From positions 1,674,001 through 1,738,000 of the forward strand of contig NC_019678.1 in the NCBI RefSeq assembly GCF_000316665.1: a stretch of 64,000 nt of DNA, written 5' to 3'. The notes below the pieces were generated by a model. That model was not told the origin of the DNA and made no database searches. It worked only from the letters and a program-made list of their open reading frames with translations. Numbering within the stretch: position 1 is the first letter of the stretch; every line of letters starts with the position of its first letter. This stretch comes from Rivularia sp. PCC 7116. GTDB taxonomy: Bacteria; Cyanobacteriota; Cyanobacteriia; Cyanobacteriales; Nostocaceae. This document shows positions 18,697 through 28,583 of this stretch, piece by piece. A program made the position numbers and the translations under genes.

Positions 18697-20370
18697 ATGT
18701 CAGACAATTTCAGAAGCCGAGTTGTAACGCAAGGGATGCAGCGATCGCCAAATCGAGCGATGTTGCGAGCGGTTGGTTTTGGTGATAAGGATTTTAATAA
18801 GCCAATTGTGGGGATTGCTAATAGTTTTAGTACTATTACTCCCTGCAATATGGGAATAAATATATTAGCGCAAAGAGCCGAGGAAGGTGTTCGCGATGCT
18901 CAAGCGATGCCGCAGATGTTCGGTACTATCACGATTAGCGATGGTATTTCAATGGGAACTGAGGGAATGAAGTATTCCCTGGTGTCGCGAGAAGTAATTG
19001 CCGATTCTATTGAAACTGCTTGCAACGGGCAAAGTATGGATGGGGTGCTGGCTATCGGTGGCTGTGATAAAAATATGCCGGGAGCGATGATTGCTATTGC
19101 TCGCATGAATATACCGGCGATTTTTGTTTACGGTGGTACGATTAAACCCGGACATTATGATGCTAAAGATTTAACGGTTGTGAGTGCTTTTGAAGCCGTG
19201 GGAGAATATAGCGCTGGTAATCTTCCAGAAAAAGAGCTTTTAGCAGTCGAGAAGAATGCTTGCCCCGGTGCAGGCTCATGCGGTGGAATGTTTACTGCCA
19301 ATACCATGTCTTCTGCTTTTGAAGCTTTGGGTATGAGCTTGCCTTATTCCTCTACAATGGCGGCGGAAGATGCAGAAAAAGCCGACAGCACCGAAGAATC
19401 GGCGACTGTATTGGTGGAAGCCATACGCAAACAACTTTTACCGCGTCAAATTATTACTCGTAAATCCATAGAAAACGCTATTTCTATAGTTATGGCGGTT
19501 GGAGGTTCCACAAATGCGGTACTTCACTTCTTGGCGATCGCCAATGCTGCTGGTGTGGAATTAAACATTGATGACTTTGAAACTATCCGCGCTCGGGTTC
19601 CCGTATTGTGCGATTTAAAACCCAGCGGCAGGTATGTGGCTACGGATTTACACAAAGCTGGTGGCATTCCACAAGTGATGAAAATGCTTCTTGCTCACGA
19701 TTTATTACACGGTGACTGTATAACTATTACTGGTAAAACCATCGTCGAGTTGTTAGCAGATATACCCGAAGAACCACGGAGCGACCAAGATGTGATTCGT
19801 CCTTGGAATAATCCCATGTATAAACAAGGGCATTTAGCAATTCTCAAAGGCAATTTGGCTGCTGAAGGAGCAGTCGCGAAAATTAGCGGTGTAAAAACAC
19901 CAAAAATAACTGGTCCAGCACGGGTATTTGAATCGGAAGAATCATGTTTAGATGCCATTCTTGCAGGTAAAATTCAAGCCGGTGATGTGATTGTAGTTCG
20001 CTACGAAGGACCTAAAGGTGGTCCAGGAATGCGGGAAATGTTAGCACCTACCGCCGCAATCGTTGGAGCAGGTTTACGCGATTCGGTTGGTTTAATTACC
20101 GACGGACGCTTTTCCGGGGGAAGTTACGGAACGGTAGTCGGACACGTAGCTCCAGAAGCCGCAGTCGGTGGAACTATAGCTTTGGTAGAAGAAGGAGATA
20201 ACATCACTATTGATGCGAGTGCGAGGTTATTGCAATTAGAAGTTTCTGATGATGAAATAGCCAAACGTCGCGTCAATTGGAGAGCGCCAGAACCTCGCTA
20301 TAAGAAGGGAATTTTGGCTAAATACGCTAAATTGGTTTCTTCTAGTAGTTTGGGAGCGGTGACGGATTAG
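18697..20370 (+). CDS. ilvD: Dihydroxy-acid dehydratase
   Basis: IlvD removes water from 2,3-dihydroxy-3-methylbutanoate and its C6 homologue in valine, leucine and isoleucine synthesis, using an Fe-S cluster. The 557-residue product has the cluster motifs GGCDKNMPG and [16 protein letters not shown], the conserved [10 protein letters not shown] segment, and [12 protein letters not shown] near the C-terminus. The length is normal. The ATG at 18697 has GGAGGGG nine bases upstream. It stands as a single gene between two copies of a small palindromic repeat (18452-18516 and 20411-20472), the latter just after its stop and possibly acting as its 3' hairpin. Confidence 0.98.
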   Translation: MSDNFRSRVVTQGMQRSPNRAMLRAVGFGDKDFNKPIVGIANSFSTITPCNMGINILAQRAEEGVRDAQAMPQMFGTITISDGISMGTEGMKYSLVSREVIADSIETACNGQSMDGVLAIGGCDKNMPGAMIAIARMNIPAIFVYGGTIKPGHYDAKDLTVVSAFEAVGEYSAGNLPEKELLAVEKNACPGAGSCGGMFTANTMSSAFEALGMSLPYSSTMAAEDAEKADSTEESATVLVEAIRKQLLPRQIITRKSIENAISIVMAVGGSTNAVLHFLAIANAAGVELNIDDFETIRARVPVLCDLKPSGRYVATDLHKAGGIPQVMKMLLAHDLLHGDCITITGKTIVELLADIPEEPRSDQDVIRPWNNPMYKQGHLAILKGNLAAEGAVAKISGVKTPKITGPARVFESEESCLDAILAGKIQAGDVIVVRYEGPKGGPGMREMLAPTAAIVGAGLRDSVGLITDGRFSGGSYGTVVGHVAPEAAVGGTIALVEEGDNITIDASARLLQLEVSDDEIAKRRVNWRAPEPRYKKGILAKYAKLVSSSSLGAVTD

Positions 20371-20410
20371 AATTTGGGTGTGACGGTCTACCACACTCTT
20401 AATATACAAG

Positions 20411-20472
20411 GGTGTGTTACGGCATTAAAAACTTTGATAATTTGAATTATATTGATATTGCCGTAACGCACC
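20411..20472. repeat. Palindromic element, GGTGCGT-ACGG family, copy 2
   Basis: GGTGTGTTACGGCA (20411-20424) and TGCCGTAACGCACC (20459-20472) match at 13 of 14 paired positions around an AT-rich centre. It begins 40 bp after the ilvD stop and could serve as a transcript end. Confidence 0.75.
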
Positions 20473-20519
20473 ATCGAATTATTGATTACAAGTAATTAGT
20501 GATAATTTTGAAAATGGAT

Positions 20520-20990
20520 CTACTGAATTTCTAATCCACAGATAAAGCTTGAAAAGCTATCAGCAAAACGAAAACAACTTTTAAGCTTTGAATTTTCAAT
20601 GTCACCAGAATCATTCCACCCAACAGAATGATTCTGAAAATAGATTGCTCCAAAATCATCTTCTCTTAATGAGAGACAAATCAAATTATTTGCTGCATCT
20701 TCATTAATTGGAATCATCAAGACGGGAAGTCTCTCCTTATATTCTGAAATTGCTTGTTCTATGTTTTTTCCAAAGAATGTACCAGGATAAATTCCTCCAT
20801 CGTCAGTTGAGTACTCAGCGTATTGTTGAAAATCGCATTCTCCATAAGTGCTAAGAAACTGCCGATAGTCTTCTGGAAAAACTGCTTTTAATTTTGTCTC
20901 AATCCGCTCAATTTCTCTTTCGCTGAGGGGAATAAACTCTTCTGTGCATGGGTTTATAGCAAGTTTATCAAGTTTTTCGTTCAAGTTCAT
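20520..20990 (-). CDS. SMI1/KNR4 (SUKH) family protein
   Basis: The 156-residue product shows the SUKH pattern: a starting PLSEREIERIETKL helix, FPEDYRQFLSTYG, a mid-protein PINEDAANNLICLSL stretch, and IYFQNHSVGWN towards the end, finishing in a helix with SFSSFICGL. Many SUKH proteins are immunity partners of contact-dependent or polymorphic toxins, but stand-alone members also occur. No toxin gene is adjacent. The frame reaches a TTG two codons earlier; the ATG at 20990 is preferred. Confidence 0.75.
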   Translation of the reverse strand: MNLNEKLDKLAINPCTEEFIPLSEREIERIETKLKAVFPEDYRQFLSTYGECDFQQYAEYSTDDGGIYPGTFFGKNIEQAISEYKERLPVLMIPINEDAANNLICLSLREDDFGAIYFQNHSVGWNDSGDIENSKLKSCFRFADSFSSFICGLEIQ

Positions 20991-21381
20991 CTTCAATTTG
21001 TAACATCAGTGAAAGATTACCTATGAGGTAAGTAGATAAGTACGATAAAACCTAACTACGTTATTACGTACATAACGGAGTAAAGCAAAGTATCCAGCAA
21101 AGCTGCGGCTCATCGGAAGAGTTGTAGGTATTTTGCACTTCGTTACATGGATAGATTTATTTGTGCCTACATACTTAGGTTGGTTTGAACGTCAGCATAG
21201 CCTACAATTGTTCGGTAATTTTAGAGCAGCAAGGGAGTAATATTAATTCTCTTTGCAAAATTACACTACACGAACGACTTTAATGCTAAGAGCTTTTTAT
21301 AAGTAATTATAATTAACAGCTAACTCACCAAATTTCCATCCAGCCTAACCACCCGCTGAAACTCCCAGCATAGAGGGGAAT
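20991..21381. other. Divergent promoter region with a weak inverted repeat
   Basis: Between about 21067 and 21153 a degenerate inverted repeat can be read (CATAACGGAGTAAAG against the reverse of CTTCGTTACATGG), resembling cyanobacterial palindromic repeats. The ribosome-binding site GAGGGG before 21382 ends the stretch. No gene was seen. Confidence 0.4.
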
Positions 21382-23952
21382 ATGAATACTTCCGAAAAAC
21401 TAATTTGGCTACAAGAGCGCACGGCTTTGGGTATGTTGGAAGCCGAACCCTTAGAGGCGATCGCGCAAATCGTCGAAGAAAAAGTTATTCCAGAAAATCA
21501 ACGTTTTGTCGAAGAAGAAACCCCACCAGAAGCGCTCTACATATTATTAGAAGGCAAACTCGAAAGTAATAGTAAAGACAAAAATAATCCTACTCTTAAT
21601 TGCGGTTTACTTCCTGGTGCTGCAATTAATCTGCAAGAGTTGACGCTGGGTGAATTAACTAAATGTTCGATTACAACTTTAAGTGAATGTGTTTTTTGGG
21701 TGGTACCTGCTGAGAAATTTCAGGAATTAATTGCCGAATATCCCCAAATTCAAACTGCTGTTTCTCGCGAATTAGCTCAAGAAGTCGCTCAGTTAACTTC
21801 TGCTCTTAATTACGAACAGGAGCGCTCTATTGCTTTACGTCCTTATTTAGTTACTAAAGCACAAAGAGGAGTTGTAGGAACGAGTCGTTATGCGGTGCGT
21901 TTGCGAGAACAAATTCGTCAAGCTTCCGATACTCGGGAATCTGTACTAATATTTGGCGAACCTGGTTTAGAAAAAGATAATATTGCTGCGTTAATTCATT
22001 TTGGTTCTGATTTTCGGCGACAGCCAATTATTAAGGTAGATTGCGGTATTTTACAGACTAGCGGTGCCGATTTATTTGGACGTGTAGGTGGTAAACCGGG
22101 GTTAATTGCATGGTTGGAACAAGGTACTTTAGTTTTAAATAATGTCCAGGAAACACCTCCGGAGTTATTACCAAAGTTGGCTGAGTTTATCGAAACTAGT
22201 ACTTATAAACCTGTGACTCGCGAGGGACAACCAGAACCCGAATCTTATCAAAGTCAAGCTCGCATTTTAATTATTTCAGAACAATCTCAATCATTAATCA
22301 AGAAAGCTGTCAATAAAACTATCAAAGCTCCACCGGTGCGAGTGCGGAAGGGTGATATCAAAGCTCAAGTTGAATATTATATTAGTCTTTACTGTCGTCA
22401 AGAAGGGATTCGCAAACCGAAAGTTACGCCGGAAGCTTTACGTCGATTGCAGTCTTATGATTTTCCCGGTAATTTAAAAGAGTTGAAAAGCTTGGTAGAA
22501 AGGGCGATTGTCCAAGCTGATGGAGCCGGAGAATTAACTGAAGAAATATTTTGGTCGGCTGATACTAAGAAAAAACGGTTTCGCTTCAATTTATTAAATG
22601 CTTATCCGGGGTTGAGAAAATTTCTTCGCAGTTCTTGGTATCCCGATCGCATTAATTATGGTTTTACTTTGATAGTCTTTGCGGTTCTTATTGGTATTTT
22701 ATTTCTTGGTCCGCAAACTAGGGACAAAAATTTTGGTTTAAATCTATTTTGGGCTTGGTGGTGGCCATTTTTCCTGCTTCTCTTCCCGTTTTTAGGTCGA
22801 ATTTGGTGTGCTTTCTGTCCGTTTATGATTTACGGTGAAGTTACGCAAAAATTATCTTTGTGGCTGTTTCCAAGAAAACTTCGATCTTGGCCGAGGCATG
22901 AAGCGGAAAAATGGGGTGGATGGTTTTTATTCGCCATGTTTACTTTAATTTTTCTCTGGGAAGAACTCTGGGATTTAGAAAATACTGCTTATTTAAGTGC
23001 TTGTTTGCTGTTATTAATCACGGCTGGAGCAATGATTTGCTCTGCCATCTTTGAAAGAAGATTTTGGTGCCGCTATTTATGCCCTATCGGCGGCATGAAT
23101 GGCTTGTTTGCTAAATTGTCAATGACGGAATTAAGAGCGCAGCAAGGTATTTGTTCGGCTACCTGTACCACTTATCAATGTTATAAAGGTGGCCCGCAAA
23201 AAGGCGAAGGAATGGAAACAAATGGCTGTCCTTTATATTCTCATCCCGCACAGTTGGAAGATAATAAAGACTGCGTATTGTGCATGACTTGTCTTAAAGC
23301 TTGTCCCCATCGCTCGGTTGAATTTAATTTACGCCCTCCCGGTATTGAGTTATGGACAACTCACGTACCGCATGGTTATGAAGTGGCGCTGTTATTTTTG
23401 CTGTTAGGCGGAGTGTACCTGCATCGCTTACCTGAAATTCAACAAGCGATGAAATTACAGTTTGATTTAAACAATTTTTGGCAGCATTCAGAGTTTTCTT
23501 TACTAGCATTAATAGTACCCGCAACTATCCCTTTAGCTGCTTACGGTTTAATGCAAATTTTTTACCGCTTCAATTCTTATCTCAATAACACTAAAGCTCA
23601 AACCAAAAGTTTAATTAAACCGAAACCTTTTCTAGAACTTGCATATGGCTATCTACCATTAATTTTAGGTGGAAGTTTAGCTCATTATTTACGTTTGGGT
23701 TTAAACGAAGCAGGGCGTATATTGCCCGTAACTTTTGCCACTGTAGGATTAAATGGCGCATCTTTACCAGTTTTAGTCGCTCATCCCGCAGTCATTGCTT
23801 TTTTACAGGGTACTACTTTAATATTCTCAACTTTGCTAACAATATTCCTAACGCAAAAAATAGCTCGCCAACCTTTACGCTGTCTGCTATGGCAACATTC
23901 AGCCTCTGCAATTTTAGCAATAAGTATGTGGCGAATTATTGTATCTTTCTAA
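21382..23952 (+). CDS. cNMP-binding / degenerate sigma54-AAA / membrane 4Fe-4S (NosR/NapH-like) fusion protein
   Basis: The 856-residue product joins four parts. Residues about 20-125 form a cyclic-nucleotide-binding-type beta barrel. Residues about 155-390 follow a sigma54 activator ATPase, but Walker A reads GEPGLEKDN, the GAFTGA loop is missing and Walker B reads GTLVLNNV, so ATP hydrolysis and sigma54 contact are unlikely. Then come several membrane helices and two CxxxCP-type sites (IWCAFCP near 476 and FWCRYLCP near 563). A ferredoxin motif CVLCMTCLKACP follows near 630, then more helices. The second half resembles the NosR/NapH/CcoG polyferredoxins that pass electrons across or along the membrane. 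It may be a redox sensor or electron conduit gated by a nucleotide or by AAA contacts. GAGGGG precedes the start. No neighbour suggests the partner. Confidence 0.85.
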   Translation: MNTSEKLIWLQERTALGMLEAEPLEAIAQIVEEKVIPENQRFVEEETPPEALYILLEGKLESNSKDKNNPTLNCGLLPGAAINLQELTLGELTKCSITTLSECVFWVVPAEKFQELIAEYPQIQTAVSRELAQEVAQLTSALNYEQERSIALRPYLVTKAQRGVVGTSRYAVRLREQIRQASDTRESVLIFGEPGLEKDNIAALIHFGSDFRRQPIIKVDCGILQTSGADLFGRVGGKPGLIAWLEQGTLVLNNVQETPPELLPKLAEFIETSTYKPVTREGQPEPESYQSQARILIISEQSQSLIKKAVNKTIKAPPVRVRKGDIKAQVEYYISLYCRQEGIRKPKVTPEALRRLQSYDFPGNLKELKSLVERAIVQADGAGELTEEIFWSADTKKKRFRFNLLNAYPGLRKFLRSSWYPDRINYGFTLIVFAVLIGILFLGPQTRDKNFGLNLFWAWWWPFFLLLFPFLGRIWCAFCPFMIYGEVTQKLSLWLFPRKLRSWPRHEAEKWGGWFLFAMFTLIFLWEELWDLENTAYLSACLLLLITAGAMICSAIFERRFWCRYLCPIGGMNGLFAKLSMTELRAQQGICSATCTTYQCYKGGPQKGEGMETNGCPLYSHPAQLEDNKDCVLCMTCLKACPHRSVEFNLRPPGIELWTTHVPHGYEVALLFLLLGGVYLHRLPEIQQAMKLQFDLNNFWQHSEFSLLALIVPATIPLAAYGLMQIFYRFNSYLNNTKAQTKSLIKPKPFLELAYGYLPLILGGSLAHYLRLGLNEAGRILPVTFATVGLNGASLPVLVAHPAVIAFLQGTTLIFSTLLTIFLTQKIARQPLRCLLWQHSASAILAISMWRIIVSF

Positions 23953-24992
23953 ACTCTTTTCCAGTAAGAATTTAAGTATTTATATAAAGCTGCTTTATTA
24001 AGTACTTTGTTAGATTCCTTTTGATTAATTCTGAATGGTTTGTTTTCTTTGAATCCTTGAGAGACGTAGCATTGCGCGCGTTTCTACAACCCTTTGGAAT
24101 TAACGAAGAAGACTAAATTCAACACTTTTGCTTTGCTTTTACAAAAGCTGAAGCTTAAAATGGCACACAGTTTTGATACTAAAGTTAATACAGGATTCAT
24201 TCTATAACATTAAATGAGTCATAATGTAATGAGGGGTGTTACCCAGCATTTTGCTCTGTAATGAAAGGCTTTGCAAACCTAAATTTGACGTAGAGATAGA
24301 CTTTATCTTCATAATTATTTTGTAAAATTATTTTATATCTTTAACAAAACTTAATATTCCTTACGCAAAATTTATGTGATTCTATTTATACTAAGAAAAG
24401 TAAAATATAAAATTACACCGATTAGTTACGTGTTCTACGACTTATAAAATTACTAACAGTTTACTGACTGTCTAAAGATTCAAGCAGTTAATTGTGGTTT
24501 TTATAGCTAACTGTTTGTAGAAATGCAGACACAAAGGAACCATTAGTATAAAGGCTAAGTCCTAAGATTTGTATTAAATATATTTAGCTTTGATTTCTCG
24601 GTAAGTGTTCTAATAAATCAAAGCATTTAAATCGGCTAGCAATCGTTGAATATCGTGACTTATTTGTCATTAGATTAACTGTAGATTGCTTTCAAATTGA
24701 AAGTATTAAGACCAACTTTCAATATTAAGTCAAGTTGATTTTTAGTTTTATTTTTGACAGTTTTAGAATCATTTTAACGACATGATTATCGGTATATTTG
24801 GCACAAATATAAAAAAAGATATTTTATCGGCAGAGCTACATTTTATGCGTCTAAATGTATAGTTTCCGATTTAATTCATCTTTAAAAGCCTTATTTTTGA
24901 TTGCCAACTCATACAGATGTTCTGAAACGCGCAAAAGGGAATCTATCAAAATATTTATATCCCCATAAACGCCTCAAGGAAACATGTAAATT
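23953..24992. other. Long AT-rich intergenic region upstream of the DegT operon
   Basis: No gene, clear hairpin or repeat family member was found in this 1,040-bp stretch. It contains a GCGCGCG patch near 24074 within otherwise AT-rich DNA. Given its size it may hold regulatory sites for the aminotransferase operon, but none can be named. Confidence 0.45.
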
Positions 24993-26234
24993 TTGGCTAA
25001 TTTAAAAGGCAATAAAAGTAATATGAAAAACAAGATTAGCGAACTTGCTATTTTTGGTGGTTCACCAACTTTTAACGAAAAGTTGCATGTAGGTCGTCCG
25101 AATATTGGTTCTAGGGAAATTTTATTGCAACGTATTAACGATATTTTAGATAGTAAATGGTTGTCAAATAATGGAAATTTCGTACAAGAATTCGAGCATC
25201 AGATAGCTTCATTAGTAGGAGCAAAACACTGTATTGCTACTTGTAATGCGACTATAGGATTAGAAATAGCAATCAAAGCCTGCGAACTTAAAGGTGAAGT
25301 TATCGTTCCTTCATTTACTTTTGTTGCTACCGCTCATGCTTTGCAATGGCAAGGAATTGAACCAGTTTTTTGCGATATTGACCCTAAAACTCATAACATA
25401 GATCCAAAAAAAATAGAATCATTAATAACAGATAAAACTACGGCAATTATTGGAGTTCATTTGTGGGGAAGGGGATGTGATGTAGAAGCACTTGCAGAAA
25501 TTGCTAAACGCTACAACTTAAAACTTTTATTTGATGCTGCTCATGCTTTTAGCTGTTCCTATCAAGGTCAAATGATAGGTAATTTTGGCAATGTAGAAGT
25601 ATTCAGTTTTAATGCAACCAAATTTTGTAATAGTTTTGAAGGGGGTGCAATTGTTACAAATGACAGCGAGTTAGCCAATAAAATTCGTTTAATGAAGAAC
25701 TTCGGTTTTAGTAATTACGATTGTGTTGATTTCATAGGAATTAACGGCAAAATGAGCGAAGTATCTGCCGCTATGGGGTTGACATCACTTGAAAGTATAA
25801 ATGATTTTATTAATATAAACCGTAGAAATTACCAAAAATATCAACAAGAATTATCCAATATCAGGGGCATAAATTTAATTAATTATGACGATGCAGAACA
25901 ATGTAATTATCAATACGTAATTATTGAAATTGATGAATCAATAACTGGAATTAGTCGTGACAAAATTTACGATATTTTGTGGGCGGAGAATGTTCTAGCA
26001 AGGCGCTACTTTTATCCTGGTTGTCATCAAATGGAACCTTATCGTTCTCGTATTGCTGATATGGGTTTGATGTTAACTAATACCAGGCATTTAGCAGCCA
26101 GAGTACTAGCATTACCTACGGGTACTGCCATAGGAATTTCAGAAATAAGTAATATTTGTCAGATATTAAGGCTTGTTAGTACAGGGGAAAATATAAATAA
26201 TGAAATGCTCTACCGAAATGTTTACGCTTGCTAA
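24993..26234 (+). CDS. DegT/DnrJ/EryC1/StrS-family PLP aminotransferase
   Basis: Enzymes of this family put an amino group on a keto sugar linked to a nucleotide, using PLP and usually glutamate. The 413-residue product has GDDVIVPSFTF-like EVIVPSFTFVATAHAL, the PLP-phosphate region NATIGLEIAIKA, the aspartate of LLFDAAHAF and the Schiff-base lysine K210 in FNATKFCNSFEGG. The start is uncertain: TTG at 24993 has AAGGA twelve bases upstream, and ATG at 25023 (removing ten residues) is equally plausible. The next gene overlaps its end by 35 bp, so these are translated from one message. It is probably the amino-sugar-forming step of a surface glycan or glycosylated metabolite. Confidence 0.88.
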   Translation: MANLKGNKSNMKNKISELAIFGGSPTFNEKLHVGRPNIGSREILLQRINDILDSKWLSNNGNFVQEFEHQIASLVGAKHCIATCNATIGLEIAIKACELKGEVIVPSFTFVATAHALQWQGIEPVFCDIDPKTHNIDPKKIESLITDKTTAIIGVHLWGRGCDVEALAEIAKRYNLKLLFDAAHAFSCSYQGQMIGNFGNVEVFSFNATKFCNSFEGGAIVTNDSELANKIRLMKNFGFSNYDCVDFIGINGKMSEVSAAMGLTSLESINDFININRRNYQKYQQELSNIRGINLINYDDAEQCNYQYVIIEIDESITGISRDKIYDILWAENVLARRYFYPGCHQMEPYRSRIADMGLMLTNTRHLAARVLALPTGTAIGISEISNICQILRLVSTGENINNEMLYRNVYAC

Positions 26235-27240
26235 TAATTCACAACTGAAGAAAGATCGGATAAAAGTGAGCGTATCTCTTGTCACTTTCAACCATGAAAA
26301 ATTTATTGCACAAGCAATAGAAAGTGTACTGTTGCAAGAAGTTGATTTTAGTTATGAAATCATTATAGGTGAAGATTTTTCTAGCGATAGAACGCGGGAG
26401 ATTGTTATTGACTATCAAAAACAGTATCCAGATAAAATCCGCTTGATATTACCCGAAGAAAATTTGGGCTGCTACGGGCAAAAGATTTTTGTCAAAACAC
26501 TTGAAGCAAGCCTTGGTGAATATATTGCTTTATTAGATGGTGATGACTATTGGACAACTCCAACCAAGCTACAGCAGCAGGTGGATTTTTTAGATAATCA
26601 TCCTGAATGTGCAATCTGTTTTCATGATGTTACAACAGTTTTCGAGGATGATGCCGATAATTCTCGGAGTTACAACGATTTTGAACCGTACCAATTCTCC
26701 GACTTAGAAAGCATTTTAAAAAGTAACTTTATACCAACCTGTTCGACGCTCTACAGAAAAGGTTTATTTAATGAATTTCCACAATGGTACTGCAATATCG
26801 TTTGTGGAGATTGGGTACTGCACGTATTGAATGCCAGATATGGAAAAATTGGCTATATTAACAAATCTCTAGGGGTTTATCGAGTTCATAGCAACGGTTT
26901 ATTTAGCAGTATGAAAAAAATACAGCAGCTAAAAGAAGCTATAAAATGCTATGAACTGCTGAATGAATACTTAGAATTTGAATACAATCGCATCATCAAG
27001 TCAGAAGAGATTTACCGTTATTTAACTTGTTTGTTTATATACAGGGAAGAAGGAAATTTTATCGAGCAGCAACAATATATCAACAAGTTAATCCGAACTT
27101 TTCTCAATCATCCCTTAGTTAGCTGTACGGCAATTTTTAAGTTTATTAAGAGGAATATTCTTAATAAGCATCGGTTATATAAATGGCGGAGAAAAAAGCA
27201 GAAACCGAAGCTGCTAACCCATGAATATTCAAGTAATTGA
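26200..27240 (+). CDS. Family 2 glycosyltransferase
   Basis: The 346-residue product has a GT-A fold at its start: VSVSLVTFNHEKFIAQAIESVL, then a metal-binding LLDGDDYW near residue 110. It lacks membrane helices, so it transfers a sugar from a nucleotide donor on the cytoplasmic side. The start at 26200 lies inside the 3' end of the aminotransferase gene, with AGGGG twelve bases upstream; an ATG at 26218 is the alternative. Its own end overlaps the next gene by 20 bp. The order suggests transfer of the aminated sugar made by the DegT-type enzyme. Confidence 0.9.
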   Translation: MKCSTEMFTLANNSQLKKDRIKVSVSLVTFNHEKFIAQAIESVLLQEVDFSYEIIIGEDFSSDRTREIVIDYQKQYPDKIRLILPEENLGCYGQKIFVKTLEASLGEYIALLDGDDYWTTPTKLQQQVDFLDNHPECAICFHDVTTVFEDDADNSRSYNDFEPYQFSDLESILKSNFIPTCSTLYRKGLFNEFPQWYCNIVCGDWVLHVLNARYGKIGYINKSLGVYRVHSNGLFSSMKKIQQLKEAIKCYELLNEYLEFEYNRIIKSEEIYRYLTCLFIYREEGNFIEQQQYINKLIRTFLNHPLVSCTAIFKFIKRNILNKHRLYKWRRKKQKPKLLTHEYSSN

Positions 27241-28285
27241 TAGCCAAAATCCCTTATGGCTGCAAACCCTACGTAAACTTCGATATGATGTTTACCATTT
27301 ACCAGAATATGCGCGTTTAGAAGCAAAAAGGAATAAAGCAGATTCGCAAGCTTTTATCATAAGTGATGGCGAAAAAATATTTTTCTTACCTTTTTTAATT
27401 CGTTCGTGTAATGACATCCTGGGTTCAAAAGCACAAGAGTATAAAGATGCAATCTCACCATATGGTTATTCTGGTGTTTTATTGAATCGAGCCGCTGCTA
27501 ATTCTGATATTTTTACCGATTTTGCTCTCAAGGAATTAAATTACTATTTTAAAAGTAAGGGAGTATGTTCGGCATTTTTCCGGCTACATCCGATATTGAA
27601 CAATAAATTTAGTTTTATCTTTTCAAGAGACACTATTAACAAAATTGGCGAAACCATTTCAGTTGATTTAAAGCTTTCAGAGTCACAAATCTGGGCAAAT
27701 ACTAGAAAAGGTCATCAAAGTACAATTAATAAATGTAAGCGACTTGGATTTACTGCGAGGATGGTGAATTTGGTCGAATATGTTGATAATTTTCAGGTAA
27801 TTTACGAGGAAACCATGAATCGGGTTGCAGCCAAGCAATCTTATTACTTTAGTCAAGAGTATTTTTCCGATCTACAAAATTTACATGGAAATATCCACTT
27901 GTGCTTAGTAGAATTAAAATCAGAAATTGCCGCAGCCTGTATATTTTTTGAGTGTGGTGGAATAGTTCAAGCCCATTTGGGTGGAACCAAAAACAAGTTT
28001 TTGCAGCAGTCTCCATTTAATTACTTAATAGACTATGTCCGATATTGGGCAAAGCAACGCGGTAACGAATTGATGCATATAGGAAGTGGTGTTGGAGGTA
28101 CAAAAGACAGCTTGTATCATTTCAAAGCCGGTTTTTCCAAGCAAAGGCATGATTGGTTTGCGTTGCGATTGATTCCAGATTGGGAGAAATATAGTTACCT
28201 AACTAATCTACGAGCAGAATCTTTGAATATTGGAGTTGAGAAATTGTTTCAGTCAAATTTCTTTCCTGCTTATCGTTCTAATTAG
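27221..28285 (+). CDS. FemAB/GNAT-6-like acyltransferase
   Basis: The 354-residue product has the shape of the FemAB/BioF2-like GNAT family: an N-terminal half with IISDGEKIFFLPFL, a central linker near WANTRKGHQSTINKCKRLG, and a second half with AACIFFECGGIVQAHLGGTK followed by LMHIGSGVGG. Relatives add amino acids from aminoacyl-tRNA to cell-wall precursors or acylate sugars. It overlaps the glycosyltransferase by 20 bp, so it is probably the last step of the same three-gene pathway, acylating the amino sugar. No terminator is obvious; degenerate TAATAGG repeats follow at 28288-28318. Confidence 0.8.
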   Translation: MNIQVIDSQNPLWLQTLRKLRYDVYHLPEYARLEAKRNKADSQAFIISDGEKIFFLPFLIRSCNDILGSKAQEYKDAISPYGYSGVLLNRAAANSDIFTDFALKELNYYFKSKGVCSAFFRLHPILNNKFSFIFSRDTINKIGETISVDLKLSESQIWANTRKGHQSTINKCKRLGFTARMVNLVEYVDNFQVIYEETMNRVAAKQSYYFSQEYFSDLQNLHGNIHLCLVELKSEIAAACIFFECGGIVQAHLGGTKNKFLQQSPFNYLIDYVRYWAKQRGNELMHIGSGVGGTKDSLYHFKAGFSKQRHDWFALRLIPDWEKYSYLTNLRAESLNIGVEKLFQSNFFPAYRSN

Positions 28286-28287
28286 GT

Positions 28288-28318
28288 AATGGGTAATAGG
28301 TAATGGGTAATAGGTAAT
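28288..28318. repeat. Short tandem repeats (TAATGGG/TAATAGG)
   Basis: Four alternating heptamers of GGTAATGGGTAATAGG type follow the operon. Similar heptamers occur at other gene ends in this window. Confidence 0.7.
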
Positions 28319-28583
28319 TAATTTTCATCTTTAATACTGAAACACCTGCTTACGATTTTGTGACTTATTACTTCTTTCCCAATTACCGATTAGCAATTAC
28401 CAATCTCTTTTAATGTTTTGATAAGTAGTCAGACAGAATTAATTACATAATGACTGTAAATATTTTTGTCCAATTACTTAATATCGTTCGTTCGGCTACA
28501 GTTCTTATGGGTGTGTGCGATCAAGAATGTGAATAAACGCTTTTAAGGAATGCAGCTTTTCGTATCAATCTTGCTGCTTTTAT

